Of a stretch of 64,000 nucleotides of DNA, positions 18,194 to 28,165 are shown in pieces. A program made the translations under genes and the position numbers. The stretch comes from Mycoplana rhizolycopersici (GTDB lineage: Bacteria; Pseudomonadota; Alphaproteobacteria; Rhizobiales; Rhizobiaceae). Position 1 is the first letter of the stretch, and each line of letters opens with the position of its first letter. The DNA is taken from the NCBI RefSeq assembly GCF_013378445.1, contig NZ_JABXYK010000004.1:1-64000 (forward strand). Direction: 5' to 3'. The notes under the pieces were generated by a model. The model was not told the origin of the DNA. It was given only the letters and a program-made list of their open reading frames with translations, and did no database searches.

Positions 18194-19479
18194 GCAACAC
18201 CGAAGAGCCGGGCGAGATAGGGGGAGACGAAACGGTTGTCCGGGTCGAAGCTTCTACGGACCGCCATTGCATCCTTCCAGCGAGGATAGATCGATGCGAA
18301 ATCCGAGGCGGCGAGGTTGTGCATCTTGCCCCAGTGGGGGCGACCGCCGTAGCGCCGGAAGATCGCTTCGGCCGCCGCCATGAAGGCCGTGGGATCCTCC
18401 GCCGCGTCGTGGTGGATGGCGATGGAGCAGGTCTTGCGCCGGTAGAAGGGACTGAGCCAGAACTCGTCGGGCGCAACGGAGCGCACCTCCATCGGGAAAT
18501 ACACTTCGGGGAAGCGCTTTTCCGTGAGCGTGATGATCTCGGCGAGCGCCTTCGGCCCTTCCTCATACGGAAGGTGGTATTCCATCTCGTTGAATTTGCG
18601 GCGCCGGTCGCTGGTATAGACGTTCAGCCAGTCCTGCACATAGTCCTCCTCGGGAACGCGCGCGAGGGCCGCACCGATCAGTGCGCGCCGCAGCGGCGGC
18701 AGCCAGCCGAGCCAGGTGCGAAGGTGCTTGAGCGTCGCAAGGCCTTCTTCGTCCTCTTCGGACGGGCGGGGGGAGATGCCCGCCGTGGAGATGTCGCTGG
18801 TGATCAGCAGCGCGTGGCCGGAAAACGGAATGAAATAGAACTCGGCCGAGCGATGGGCGGACATGAAGGTGTCGAAGCTCGCAAGGATGTCGCCGATCGG
18901 CACGACCCAACGGCGACGGCGCAGGCGATAGCTGGCGATGTTTTGCAGCGTCACTTCGGTCAGCGCTCCGAACGCACCGAGCGTGACGCCGGTTGCCTCG
19001 ATCGTCTCCCGGTCGTTGTCGATCGTCAGCCGCCGGACGTCGCCGCGGCCGTCGACGATCTCCATCGCGCAGAGCTGGGTGTGGTAGGCGCCAAGCGAAA
19101 GGCCTGAACCATGCGTCGCTGTCCCGAGCGCGCCGCCGATCGACTGCTTGTCGATATCGCCCATGTTGGTGAGCCCCTGCCCTGCTGCGTGCAGGTGTTT
19201 GGTCAGATCGCCAAGGCGCGTCGCCGCTCCTACGGTGGCCCGCAGCGTGATCGCATCATGCGACACGAGGCCCTGGAAACGGTCGAGATCGAGGATCGTG
19301 CCGTCTGTTTCGATCAGGGGTGTGAAGGAATGACCGGCTCCGACGACACGGATCGGCCCCTGCGCGGTGCGGATGAGGTCTGCAAGTTCCGCAAGTCCGC
19401 GCGGCCGCGACACCCTGGCTTTGCGAGCGACGACGCTTCCCGACCAGTTCGTCCAGGGAACGGTGGCAGTCTGGTTCAT
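18190..19479 (-). CDS. FAD-dependent D-arabinono-1,4-lactone oxidase family protein
   Basis: Flavoprotein of the vanillyl-alcohol-oxidase type, 429 residues from the start at 19479 (MNQTATVPWTNWSGSV). The FAD-binding half shows IRVVGAGHSFTPL, GLTNMGDIDKQSIGGALGTA and THGSG. The ALO-type substrate half ends with the typical HWGKMHNL and FDPDNRFVSPYLARLFG. The usual covalent-FAD His of ALO/GLO enzymes would lie in the GAGHSF segment. The open frame extends to 20232 only as an out-of-frame translation of the MFS gene. It overlaps the downstream gene by 4 bases. Confidence 0.88.
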   Translation of the reverse strand: MNQTATVPWTNWSGSVVARKARVSRPRGLAELADLIRTAQGPIRVVGAGHSFTPLIETDGTILDLDRFQGLVSHDAITLRATVGAATRLGDLTKHLHAAGQGLTNMGDIDKQSIGGALGTATHGSGLSLGAYHTQLCAMEIVDGRGDVRRLTIDNDRETIEATGVTLGAFGALTEVTLQNIASYRLRRRRWVVPIGDILASFDTFMSAHRSAEFYFIPFSGHALLITSDISTAGISPRPSEEDEEGLATLKHLRTWLGWLPPLRRALIGAALARVPEEDYVQDWLNVYTSDRRRKFNEMEYHLPYEEGPKALAEIITLTEKRFPEVYFPMEVRSVAPDEFWLSPFYRRKTCSIAIHHDAAEDPTAFMAAAEAIFRRYGGRPHWGKMHNLAASDFASIYPRWKDAMAVRRSFDPDNRFVSPYLARLFGVA

Positions 19480-20699
19480 ACAGCGGTGTCCTTGCCGTTT
19501 TCGAGTGCGGATCGGGAAATGCCGCTGTGTCCGACCTTCAGACAGAAGACCGCGAGCAGGAGCAGTGTCATGGCCAGGCAGGTCATGCCAAAAAACGGCA
19601 CGGCGCGCACATCGTCGCCGGATATCAGAAGCGATGCACCCGCGGGGCCGAGCGCGGCGCCGAGAAGCTGGGCGGCCGGAACCAGCAACGCCGTTCGCCG
19701 GCTTGGATCGGCAACGATCGTCAGGCGGATCTGGTAGGGAACGACGAAGAGCCAGACGAAGCCCGTAACGAGTGCGGCCAGCCAGAAGAGCGCCAGGCCC
19801 GGCAGCGCGGCGAAGAGGCCTGCAGCAATGAGCCCGCCGGTGGTCGACAGCGTGATCGCCGCACGATAGTCGAGCCGCCGTTCGACGAGGGTCGCGGCAA
19901 ACGCGCCGCCGACCTGCGCCGCCAGCGCTGCGGCCGTGATCAGGCCGACGGTTTGGCTGGAAACGCCGGACGCGAGCCCGAGAGGTTCCAGGAACGCCCA
20001 GATCGCGCCGATGAACAGGTAAAAGGTGAATATGATCGCAAGCGCGAGCAGCGCCATGGGGCCGCCTATTCCCGCATCGGCCCTTCCGGCCGTCGGAATT
20101 CCCTCGTAGCGCCGAGGCAGAAGCGGAACGGCGGCAAGCGCGACGATGCCGACAACCGCTAGGGTTTGGAACCCGCCCGCTGATCCGTAAGCCGGCACGA
20201 CGAGGAGCGTAAGGAGCATCGAAAGCAGGCATTGGGCCGTGGTCTGGATCGTCAGGAAGATCCCGCCCATACGCTCGGGCCGGGCAGAACGCGCAATCAG
20301 CTCTGTGGCGATCGCGACAAGCCCGCCTTCGGCAAGGCCGGCGAGCGTTCGAACGCCGATGATCATGGCGGGGGATCCGGCTATGGCGGTAAGGTGGCTG
20401 AGGGCCGCAAGTACGAGCAGCAGGCAGGCGGCCTTGCGGCGCAGACCTTGCGGTGCAAACGCCAGCGCCATGACCGCAGACCCGGCCGCTATCGCGATCA
20501 TCTCCAGCGTTGCGGCGAGAGCCAGCTCGTCGAAGGTCATCCGTCCTTCGGAATATAGCGCCCCGAGAAGAACCGGTTGCAGCCCCAGGATGAGAAGTCC
20601 GACTGAGCCGACGAACAGGGCGGCTGCGACCTCGGCTGCGCCGGGATTGCCGACGATCCAGGCTCCGCCCTGCTGGACCTTTTCCTGGCGTGCCGCCAT
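19476..20699 (-). CDS. Major facilitator superfamily transporter
   Basis: Inner-membrane transporter of 407 residues with about twelve hydrophobic segments in two halves. The loop motif between helices 2 and 3 is degenerate (FAPQGLRRKA), and RTLAGLAEGGLVAIATELIA lies in helix 4. First gene of a three-gene operon with the FAD oxidase and the DSD1-type protein, so it probably moves their substrate or product. The TetR gene starts divergently about 280 bases away. Confidence 0.87.
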   Translation of the reverse strand: MAARQEKVQQGGAWIVGNPGAAEVAAALFVGSVGLLILGLQPVLLGALYSEGRMTFDELALAATLEMIAIAAGSAVMALAFAPQGLRRKAACLLLVLAALSHLTAIAGSPAMIIGVRTLAGLAEGGLVAIATELIARSARPERMGGIFLTIQTTAQCLLSMLLTLLVVPAYGSAGGFQTLAVVGIVALAAVPLLPRRYEGIPTAGRADAGIGGPMALLALAIIFTFYLFIGAIWAFLEPLGLASGVSSQTVGLITAAALAAQVGGAFAATLVERRLDYRAAITLSTTGGLIAAGLFAALPGLALFWLAALVTGFVWLFVVPYQIRLTIVADPSRRTALLVPAAQLLGAALGPAGASLLISGDDVRAVPFFGMTCLAMTLLLLAVFCLKVGHSGISRSALENGKDTAV

Positions 20700-20738
20700 G
20701 CGGATGGCCTCCCTACCTTACCGCCCGACGTTTAATGT

Positions 20739-20749
20739 GATAATGTATC
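20739..20749. promoter_or_regulatory. Candidate TetR operator
   Basis: GATAATGTATC, with GATA/TATC arms, lies in the divergent region between the MFS operon and the TetR gene. It is followed by a second GATAATG at 20751-20757. Only position and symmetry support it. Confidence 0.3.
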
Positions 20750-20976
20750 GGATAATGCTTGAGCGTGAGGCCTGCACCAGTCGATGTCAATCGGAAAATG
20801 GGATGGTTGCTCAAACCGAACGCAGCTCTTCTTGCCGGTTGTCAAGGATTGGGAGCCACGGTGAAGACTTCCTTAAGTTGGTGCTGATTTAGTGAGAGAA
20901 TATGGCTGTTCGCGCGTCACATGTTTGGCGAACCGATGTGCGATGGCCGCGATTGCCAAAGGGCAAAGGAGTGGGC

Positions 20977-21627
20977 ATGGGTATGTCGGCAGATGCCGGT
21001 GATCTCGAACAACGCCTGCGTCGCAAGCCGAAGCAGGAGCGCAGCCGGGAACGCGTCGAAGAAATTCTGCGCGTGGCCAAGCAGCTGATCGGCGAGCGGG
21101 GCATCGACGGCATGACGATGCGCGAGATAGCACTTCTGACCGGCGGTCCGATCGCTTCCGTCTACCAGTACTTTCCCAACAAATCGGCGATCATCGCCAT
21201 GCTCTACGAGCAATACAGCGCCGAGACCCGCATGGGGATTACCGCCAGCCTCGCCGACGTTTCCGACCTTGCCGGCGTGAGCGATGCTGCGGATACCATT
21301 CTCGACGGCTACTACCTGCGTGTGGCCGGAGACCCCGCCATTCAGGACCTGCTGAACGCGATCCAGGCCGACAAGGAACTGCAGAACATGGATATTGCCG
21401 AGACGCGGCAGCAGGGGGAGCTCTTCTGTCGAAGCGCGGCACATCTCGTCGCCGAAGGCGAGCGTGAGCGCTTCGGCCGCCTGGTCTTTCTCTTCTTCCA
21501 TTTGGCCAGCGGCATGGTGCGGCTTGCGATCACGCTACCCGCCGCCGAGGCGGAGAACATGCTGGTCGACTTCAAGCAGATCATTCACGGTCAGCTGGCA
21601 AGCTTTGTTTGTGCCGATTCGGCTTGA
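20977..21627 (+). CDS. TetR-family transcriptional regulator
   Basis: 216 residues from ATG 20977, chosen because AAGGAG lies 6 bases upstream; an earlier in-frame ATG at 20902 has no such site. The N-terminal helix-turn-helix is clear (RVEEILRVAKQLIGERG, MTMREIALLTGGPIASVYQY, FPNKSAIIAMLYEQ). The C-terminal ligand domain is a TetR_C type. Divergent from the MFS/FAD-oxidase operon, so a repressor role there is likely. A small HMA protein follows 73 bases downstream. Confidence 0.9.
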   Translation: MGMSADAGDLEQRLRRKPKQERSRERVEEILRVAKQLIGERGIDGMTMREIALLTGGPIASVYQYFPNKSAIIAMLYEQYSAETRMGITASLADVSDLAGVSDAADTILDGYYLRVAGDPAIQDLLNAIQADKELQNMDIAETRQQGELFCRSAAHLVAEGERERFGRLVFLFFHLASGMVRLAITLPAAEAENMLVDFKQIIHGQLASFVCADSA

Positions 21628-21700
21628 CGTGCGCAAGGCGCTTGACCTTCCCACGTGGCAACGCTTCAGGGTGCAGGCGTTGAAACCGGAACAGAGACAC

Positions 21701-21922
21701 ATGCCGAACGACAAGACCTTTTCCTTCGCCGTCGAAGACATGACCTGCGGCCATTGCGTGCGCGCCATTACGTCCGCAGTCGAAGCGGCCGCTCCCGGGG
21801 CCAACGTTTCCGTTGATCTTGCTAGCCATCGCGTGACCGTTTCCGGTGCTGCGGATCGCAGTGCCATCGCAGAGGCTATAGCGGCCGAGGGTTACACACC
21901 CCTCGCTCTCGATGCTGCCTGA
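21701..21922 (+). CDS. Heavy-metal-associated domain protein (CopZ-like)
   Basis: 73-residue soluble protein made of one HMA domain. The metal motif is MTCGHCVRAI with Cys16 and Cys19; the rest fits the beta-alpha-beta-beta-alpha-beta pattern and ends in the usual EGYTPLALD. Such proteins bind Cu(I) or related ions and pass them to P-type ATPases. No copper ATPase is nearby, so its partner lies elsewhere. Confidence 0.88.
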   Translation: MPNDKTFSFAVEDMTCGHCVRAITSAVEAAAPGANVSVDLASHRVTVSGAADRSAIAEAIAAEGYTPLALDAA

Positions 21923-21983
21923 CGCATTGGGAAAAGGGAAAGCATCCGTCGCATGGCTGGCGGCCCCTCCCCCTTAGTGGAGA

Positions 21984-22008
21984 GCGGCAGGTTCGTCGAA
22001 CCTGCCGC
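21984..22008. terminator. Perfect palindrome between convergent genes (probable bidirectional terminator)
   Basis: Arms GCGGCAGGTTCG and CGAACCTGCCGC with one central base, between convergent CopZ-like and monooxygenase genes. The position fits termination, but there is no T-tract on either side. Flanking sequence (CCTCCCCCTTAGTGGAGAG) resembles rhizobial intergenic palindromic elements. Confidence 0.5.
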
Positions 22009-22154
22009 GTGAAACCGGTCGGGGGTGCGTTTGTTGTCGCTTGTTTCCGGTTGCCTGAATGGAGCATGCGAAGCTGACAGCCAGCTGAAGCTCGGGTAAA
22101 CCGCAAGGACAATCCGGCCGGGGCGCGCGCCCCGGCCGCGGTTCTTGCGGTCAG

Positions 22155-23957
22155 TCAGGAGAGATGATGGCGCTCCTGCAGGCCATAGACCGGGGTTGGG
22201 ATGCCTTCCTGACGGGCCTTCAGCTGCAGGGCCAGATATTGCGAATAGTGGCGGGACTGGTGCAGGTTGCCGCCGTGGAACCACAGCGCCTGCTGCTGCG
22301 TGGGCTTCCACATGTTGCGCTGCTCGCCTTCCCAGGGGCCGGGATCCTTGGGCGTATCCGAGCCGAGCCCCCAGCACTTGCCGACCTTGTCGGCGACCTC
22401 CCGGGAGATCAGATCGGCCGCCCATCCGTTCATCGAGCCGTAGCCGGTGGCATAGATGACGAGATCGGCCGGCAGCTTCGTGCCGTCCTTGAGCAGGACT
22501 GCATCCTCCGTCAGGCGATCGACGTCGGAGCCGGACTTCAGCTTGATCGATCCGTCGATGACGAGGTCGCAGGCGCCGACGTCTATGTAGTAGCCCGAGC
22601 CTCGGCGCAGATACTTCATGAACAGGCCAGAACCGTCAGCGCCCCAGTCGAGCATGAAGCCCGCCTTTTCGAGATCGTCATAGAACTTGGCGTCCCGTTC
22701 GCGCATCTTCTCATAGAGCGGGATCTGGAACTCGTGCATGATCTTGTAGGGTAGAGAGGCGAAGATCAGGTCCGCCTTGCGCGTGGTCATTCCCGCCGCA
22801 ACCGCCCGCTCGGAATAGAGATCGCCCAGGCCGATATCCATCAACGTGTCGGAGCGCACGATGTGCGTCGATGAGCGCTGGACCATGGTGACGTCGGCTC
22901 CTGCCTCCCAGAGGGCGGCGCAGATGTCGTGGGCTGAATTGTTCGAGCCGATGACCACGACCTTCTTGCCTTTGTAGGCGTCGGGGCCGGGATGCTGCGA
23001 GGAATGCTGCTGCTCACCCTTGAAGATTTCCTGCCCGGCGATCTTCGGCACGTTGGGCTTTCCTGACATGCCGGTCGCCAGCACGAGCTGCTTCGGCCGC
23101 AGTACGACTTCCTCGCCGTCACGTTCGACGATGACGGTCCATTCGTTCTTCCCCTCGTCGTAGGAAGCGGACTTGCAGGTGGTCGAGCTCCAGTAGTTCA
23201 GCTCCATGACCTTGGTATACATTTCCAGCCAGTCGCCGATCTTGTCCTTCGGTGCGAAGACCGGCCAGTTTTCCGGGAACGGAATGTAGGGCAGGTGGTC
23301 GTACCAGACCGGGTCGTGCAGGCAGAGCGATTTATAGCGCCTGCGCCAGCTGTCTCCGGGGCGTTCGTTCTTCTCGATGATGATCGCCGGCACGCCGAGC
23401 TGGCGCAGCCGGGCTGCAAGCGCGATACCGCCCTGCCCGCCGCCGATGATCACGACATAGGGTTGGGTGCTGTAGCCGAGTTCGGATGTCTCCTGCTCGC
23501 GTTTTTCCGCCCATGTCTTGCGCGAATTGCCATGCCCGTGCTCGGCGCCCAGCGGCCGGCGAACGCCCTTCGGTTCCTCGTGGCCCTTCAGTTCGGTCAG
23601 GGTGGTCAGCAGGGTCCAGATGAGACCGTTCTTCAGGCGGACATGGCCGTAGCCGCGGCCGGTATCGGTCTCGAAGTTGAACCATCCCTGCGTGATGCCG
23701 TCGCCGTCGCTGGCAAGTTCGGCCGTATCCTGATGAAAATGACGCGGCCTGATCTCGGACAATTGCTTCGAGAGCATGTCCCGGATCTGCTGCTGGCCCT
23801 CCAGGGTCTTGAGGTTCCAGGTAAAGGTGACGAGGTCGCGCCAGTAGCAGTCGGCCTGGAACAGGTTGACAGCAGCGTCGATATCGCGCTTCTCCAAGGC
23901 TTGGCCCAGTTTGGCGAGCGCGTTGTCGACCTTCGTGCTGGGGCTGTCGTCAAGCAT
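22155..23957 (-). CDS. NTF2-like/FAD-dependent monooxygenase
   Basis: 600-residue NAD(P)H- and FAD-dependent flavin monooxygenase. Start 23957 (MLDDSPSTKVDNALAKLG) is set by GGAGGAGA. Residues 1-150 look like an NTF2/SnoaL-type domain (WRDLVTFTWNLKTLEG). The flavoprotein part follows: FAD site VVIIGGGQGGIALAARL (about 170), NAD(P) site VVVIGSNNSAHDICAALWE (about 345) and LPADLVIYATGY near the C-terminus. A sigma-54 promoter lies at 24038-24052, with the AcoR-type activator encoded directly upstream. Together with an aldehyde dehydrogenase this suggests oxidation of a ketone, aldehyde or alcohol-derived compound; the substrate is unknown. Confidence 0.9.
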   Translation of the reverse strand: MLDDSPSTKVDNALAKLGQALEKRDIDAAVNLFQADCYWRDLVTFTWNLKTLEGQQQIRDMLSKQLSEIRPRHFHQDTAELASDGDGITQGWFNFETDTGRGYGHVRLKNGLIWTLLTTLTELKGHEEPKGVRRPLGAEHGHGNSRKTWAEKREQETSELGYSTQPYVVIIGGGQGGIALAARLRQLGVPAIIIEKNERPGDSWRRRYKSLCLHDPVWYDHLPYIPFPENWPVFAPKDKIGDWLEMYTKVMELNYWSSTTCKSASYDEGKNEWTVIVERDGEEVVLRPKQLVLATGMSGKPNVPKIAGQEIFKGEQQHSSQHPGPDAYKGKKVVVIGSNNSAHDICAALWEAGADVTMVQRSSTHIVRSDTLMDIGLGDLYSERAVAAGMTTRKADLIFASLPYKIMHEFQIPLYEKMRERDAKFYDDLEKAGFMLDWGADGSGLFMKYLRRGSGYYIDVGACDLVIDGSIKLKSGSDVDRLTEDAVLLKDGTKLPADLVIYATGYGSMNGWAADLISREVADKVGKCWGLGSDTPKDPGPWEGEQRNMWKPTQQQALWFHGGNLHQSRHYSQYLALQLKARQEGIPTPVYGLQERHHLS

Positions 23958-24037
23958 GTGATCTCCTCCATCTTGCTTGCTTCGTCTTGCGGGAACCGGA
24001 TGCAACTCCTCTTGCCACGGGCTCCCATCAGGCAGGC

Positions 24038-24052
24038 GCAAGCGGCGTGCCA
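24038..24052 (-). promoter_or_regulatory. Sigma-54 (-24/-12) promoter of the monooxygenase gene
   Basis: Minus-strand TGGCACGCCGCTTGC has the GG and GC doublets exactly 10 bases apart, a full match to TGGCACN5TTGC. The predicted start near 24027 leaves a leader of about 70 bases before ATG 23957. The same 15 bases occur before dctA. Confidence 0.85.
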
Positions 24053-24123
24053 GCGCGAAACGAGAGAAAAGTTCAATATTTTCAATGCAGAGTGAGAGGA
24101 TGAGCGTTGCGCTGGGCACGATC

Positions 24124-24143
24124 GGCGCCACAGCTGTGGCGCC
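24124..24143. promoter_or_regulatory. 20-bp palindrome, candidate upstream activator site
   Basis: GGCGCCACAGCTGTGGCGCC is perfectly self-complementary and centred about 107 bases upstream of the predicted sigma-54 start. A second inverted repeat, GCCAC-GGGT-GTGGC, overlaps its edge (24141-24154). It starts 12 bases beyond the stop of the activator gene, so the likely binder is that activator. Confidence 0.6.
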
Positions 24144-24155
24144 ACGGGTGTGGCA

Positions 24156-26084
24156 TCAGTGTTGCGATACGATCCCGAAGCGTCTGATCTGGCGATGCAC
24201 GGTCGAGCGATCGACGCCAAGGCGGCGGGCTGCCTCGGAGACGTTCCAGTTGCAGGCCGAAAGCAGGAGGCGGAGTTCATGGCCCTGTGCTTGGCCCGTT
24301 TCCGGTCCCTCGTCCTTTCCGCCCGGTGCAGGTTTGAGCGCACGGTTGCCAGTTGGATGGCAAAGCCCGTCGGGAAGATCGGCGGGCTCGATGAGATCGC
24401 CGTCGCAGATGGCGACGGCCACTGCCAGCACATTGTCGAGTTCGCGAATATTGCCGGGCCAGTCGTGGCGTTTCAGGAGATCGAGCGCTAGCGGGGCAAG
24501 CGTCGGTGACTTGCCATCACGCGCATACCGCTCGAGAACGCGGTCGAGCAGCCAGTCGAAATCAGGGCGGTCGCGCAGCGGCGGCAAAACCAGCGTGGCG
24601 GCATTGAGGCGATAGAACAGGTCCTGCCGGAAGCGGCCCTCCGCCACGAGCTCCAGCAGCGGCCGGTGCGAAGCGGATACGACCCGGATATCGACAGGGC
24701 GTGGCTCATGCCCGCCGACCGGAAGCACTTCCTTCTCCGCGAGCACGCGCAGCAGACGGCTTTGCAGTCCGAGCGGCATGTCGCCGATCTCGTCGAGAAA
24801 AAGCGTCCCGCCGGCCGCCTGTTCGACCAGCCCTTTCCGGCCCTTCGGCGATGCACCGGTGAAGGCGCCCGGCATGTAGCCAAACAGCTCGCTCTCGATC
24901 AGTTGTTCGGGAATTGCGGCGCAGTTGATCGCGACGAAACTGCCCTTTAATCCGCTGCCTTCATGGATGGCGCGCGCGAGATGCTCCTTGCCCGAGCCGG
25001 TCTCGCCCTGGATCAGAATGGGCAGCGACGTGCGGGAGAGCTTTGCCACCTTGGCCTGCAGAGCCGTTATCTCGGGCGCGTCTCCGCCGAGGCGGCGGAT
25101 CGGCTGGGGGATTTCGCTGCGCGTCCAAGCCGAGACGCGCCGCTGCAGTTGCGGCTCGATCGCATGCGCGAACAGCGCATTGCCGTCGCGGGCGAAGACC
25201 AGACGATCCTGCGTCGGCCTCCTGCGTGTCAGGTCGGGCAGGCCGTCCACCTCCAGGTTGAGGAATTTCGACACGGGCTGGCCGATCAGGCTTGCAGGTT
25301 TGCGCCACTCCGCACCGACCGAACGGGCGAGGATCTGAGCGCCGCCATGCGTCATGCCGATGATCCGCCCGCTTCCGTCGATGGAGATTGCCGCTTCCGG
25401 GTCGACGTCCAGAAAATCGGGCGAGCGGGAGAAGCGCAGTACCCATTCGTGGCGGGTTTGGGCCATCAGGTTGGCAAGCTCGATCCGCCGCACGGTGGCG
25501 CCGACGAGGTGACGGGCCAGGTTCTGGCTGGCCTTGAGGATCGGCGAGCTGAGAAGGGAAATGTCGAGCACGGCAGTCAGCTCGCCGGTCGTGTCGTAGA
25601 TCGGCGCGGCGGTACACGAGAGCGGGGTATGGGTGTTGTCGAAATGATCGGTCTGATGGATCGTCAGCGCTTCGCCGGTTTCGATGCAGGCGCCGACGGC
25701 GCAGGTTCCCGCCCGGCTCTCCGACCACTCTGAGCCGAGATAAAGACCGGCCTTGCGCAGATTGTTGTCGAACAGTGGGTCGCCGAGGAACTCGACGGTT
25801 ACGCCCTGGCGATCGGAAAGCAGCAACACGTAGTTCTGCCCCGCGACCTGGCTGAAGAGATGTTCCAGCCCCGACCGGGCGATCCTTATGAGATCCTCGG
25901 ATTGCTGCCGATGCTCGCGCAGGCGCGCGTCGGGCAGGATGAAAGCCTCGCAGGCATAGGTTGGGTCGAGGCGGTGCTGGTCGAGACAGCGCCGCCATGA
26001 CTGGACGACGACGTCGTCGCGCCCGGTGGGTAGCCCGCGGCTGACACGCTCGATCTCACGGATGTGCTCGGAATGCGAGAACAT
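24156..26084 (-). CDS. Sigma-54-dependent activator, AcoR type
   Basis: 642-residue enhancer-binding protein; start 26084 (MFSHSEHIREIERVSRGL) follows TTGGAG. The N-terminal part (about 60-230) is a GAF-type sensor as in AcoR, including GTCAVGACIETGEALTIHQT. The AAA+ domain has Walker [11 protein letters not shown], the sigma-54 contact loop GAFTGA and Walker [16 protein letters not shown] Fis-type helix-turn-helix ends the protein (NWNVSEAARRLGVDRSTVHR). It lies directly upstream of the monooxygenase gene with its sigma-54 promoter, so it is the presumed activator. Confidence 0.93.
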   Translation of the reverse strand: MFSHSEHIREIERVSRGLPTGRDDVVVQSWRRCLDQHRLDPTYACEAFILPDARLREHRQQSEDLIRIARSGLEHLFSQVAGQNYVLLLSDRQGVTVEFLGDPLFDNNLRKAGLYLGSEWSESRAGTCAVGACIETGEALTIHQTDHFDNTHTPLSCTAAPIYDTTGELTAVLDISLLSSPILKASQNLARHLVGATVRRIELANLMAQTRHEWVLRFSRSPDFLDVDPEAAISIDGSGRIIGMTHGGAQILARSVGAEWRKPASLIGQPVSKFLNLEVDGLPDLTRRRPTQDRLVFARDGNALFAHAIEPQLQRRVSAWTRSEIPQPIRRLGGDAPEITALQAKVAKLSRTSLPILIQGETGSGKEHLARAIHEGSGLKGSFVAINCAAIPEQLIESELFGYMPGAFTGASPKGRKGLVEQAAGGTLFLDEIGDMPLGLQSRLLRVLAEKEVLPVGGHEPRPVDIRVVSASHRPLLELVAEGRFRQDLFYRLNAATLVLPPLRDRPDFDWLLDRVLERYARDGKSPTLAPLALDLLKRHDWPGNIRELDNVLAVAVAICDGDLIEPADLPDGLCHPTGNRALKPAPGGKDEGPETGQAQGHELRLLLSACNWNVSEAARRLGVDRSTVHRQIRRFGIVSQH

Positions 26085-26187
26085 GTAGCTCCAAGGCCGC
26101 ACTCGCGCGCGTCCCCTCCTCCGTTCCTCCGCCGCGAATAGTTAACCGATCAAGGGGCGATGTAAAGCGTCGCACCGTTTCGCCCGA

Positions 26188-26568
26188 TTACTGCCGGGCC
26201 GGAATGGCGCAGGCCTCGCCGCCGGCGAACAGGCGCGACCGGGTCAGGAAGCGGCGCTCCCGCCCATTGTCGAGGGAGAACATGCCGCCGCGCCCGGGTA
26301 CGACGTCGATGATCAGCTGCGTGTGCTTCCAGGCCTCGAACTGGCTGGCGCTGATGTAGACCGGCACGCCGCCGATCTCGCCGAGCTTCACGTCGCCGCC
26401 GCCGATCAGGTATTCGTTCGCCGGGTAGCACATCGGCGAGGATCCGTCGCAACAACCGCCGGACTGATGAAACAGGATGTCGGGGTGGTCCTTGCGTATT
26501 TCCTCGATGAAGGCGAGCGCCTCTTCTGTGGCGAGCACACGGGGCTCGCCGTTCTCAAGCTGTTCCAT
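26188..26568 (-). CDS. DUF779 family protein
   Basis: 126-residue protein from ATG 26568 (MEQLENGEPRVLATEEAL), with GGAAGG upstream. It carries HQSGGCCDGSSPMCYP, a Cys-rich signature (three Cys in eleven residues) typical of DUF779, which may bind a metal. DUF779 genes commonly adjoin aldehyde dehydrogenase genes, as here; function unproven. A strong hairpin with a T-tract sits immediately before its ribosome site. Confidence 0.88.
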   Translation of the reverse strand: MEQLENGEPRVLATEEALAFIEEIRKDHPDILFHQSGGCCDGSSPMCYPANEYLIGGGDVKLGEIGGVPVYISASQFEAWKHTQLIIDVVPGRGGMFSLDNGRERRFLTRSRLFAGGEACAIPARQ

Positions 26569-26577
26569 GTTGACCTT

Positions 26578-26617
26578 CCCAAAAAAGTCCCCGGAGGCCA
26601 AGGGCTGCCTCCGGGGA
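26578..26617 (-). terminator. Intrinsic terminator/attenuator between aldehyde dehydrogenase and DUF779 genes
   Basis: On the minus strand, perfect 11-base arms TCCCCGGAGGC / GCCTCCGGGGA with an 8-base loop are followed by C and T6. The T-tract ends about 12 bases before the DUF779 start codon, so DUF779 is probably made by partial read-through. Confidence 0.8.
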
Positions 26618-26656
26618 AGGCGGGCGCGCCGGCGGATCGACGCGTGCCCGGGAGGA

Positions 26657-28165
<1,509 letters not shown>

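Noticed and set aside
18190-20232. 680-codon frame for the FAD oxidase
   Set aside because: The upstream 251 codons are out-of-frame translation of the MFS gene; the oxidase family start is at 19479.
26169-26188. Third copy of the TGTCGCA palindrome before the full-length AcoR-type gene
   Set aside because: Only the GTCGCA half is recognisable and the other arm does not match, so it is not counted.
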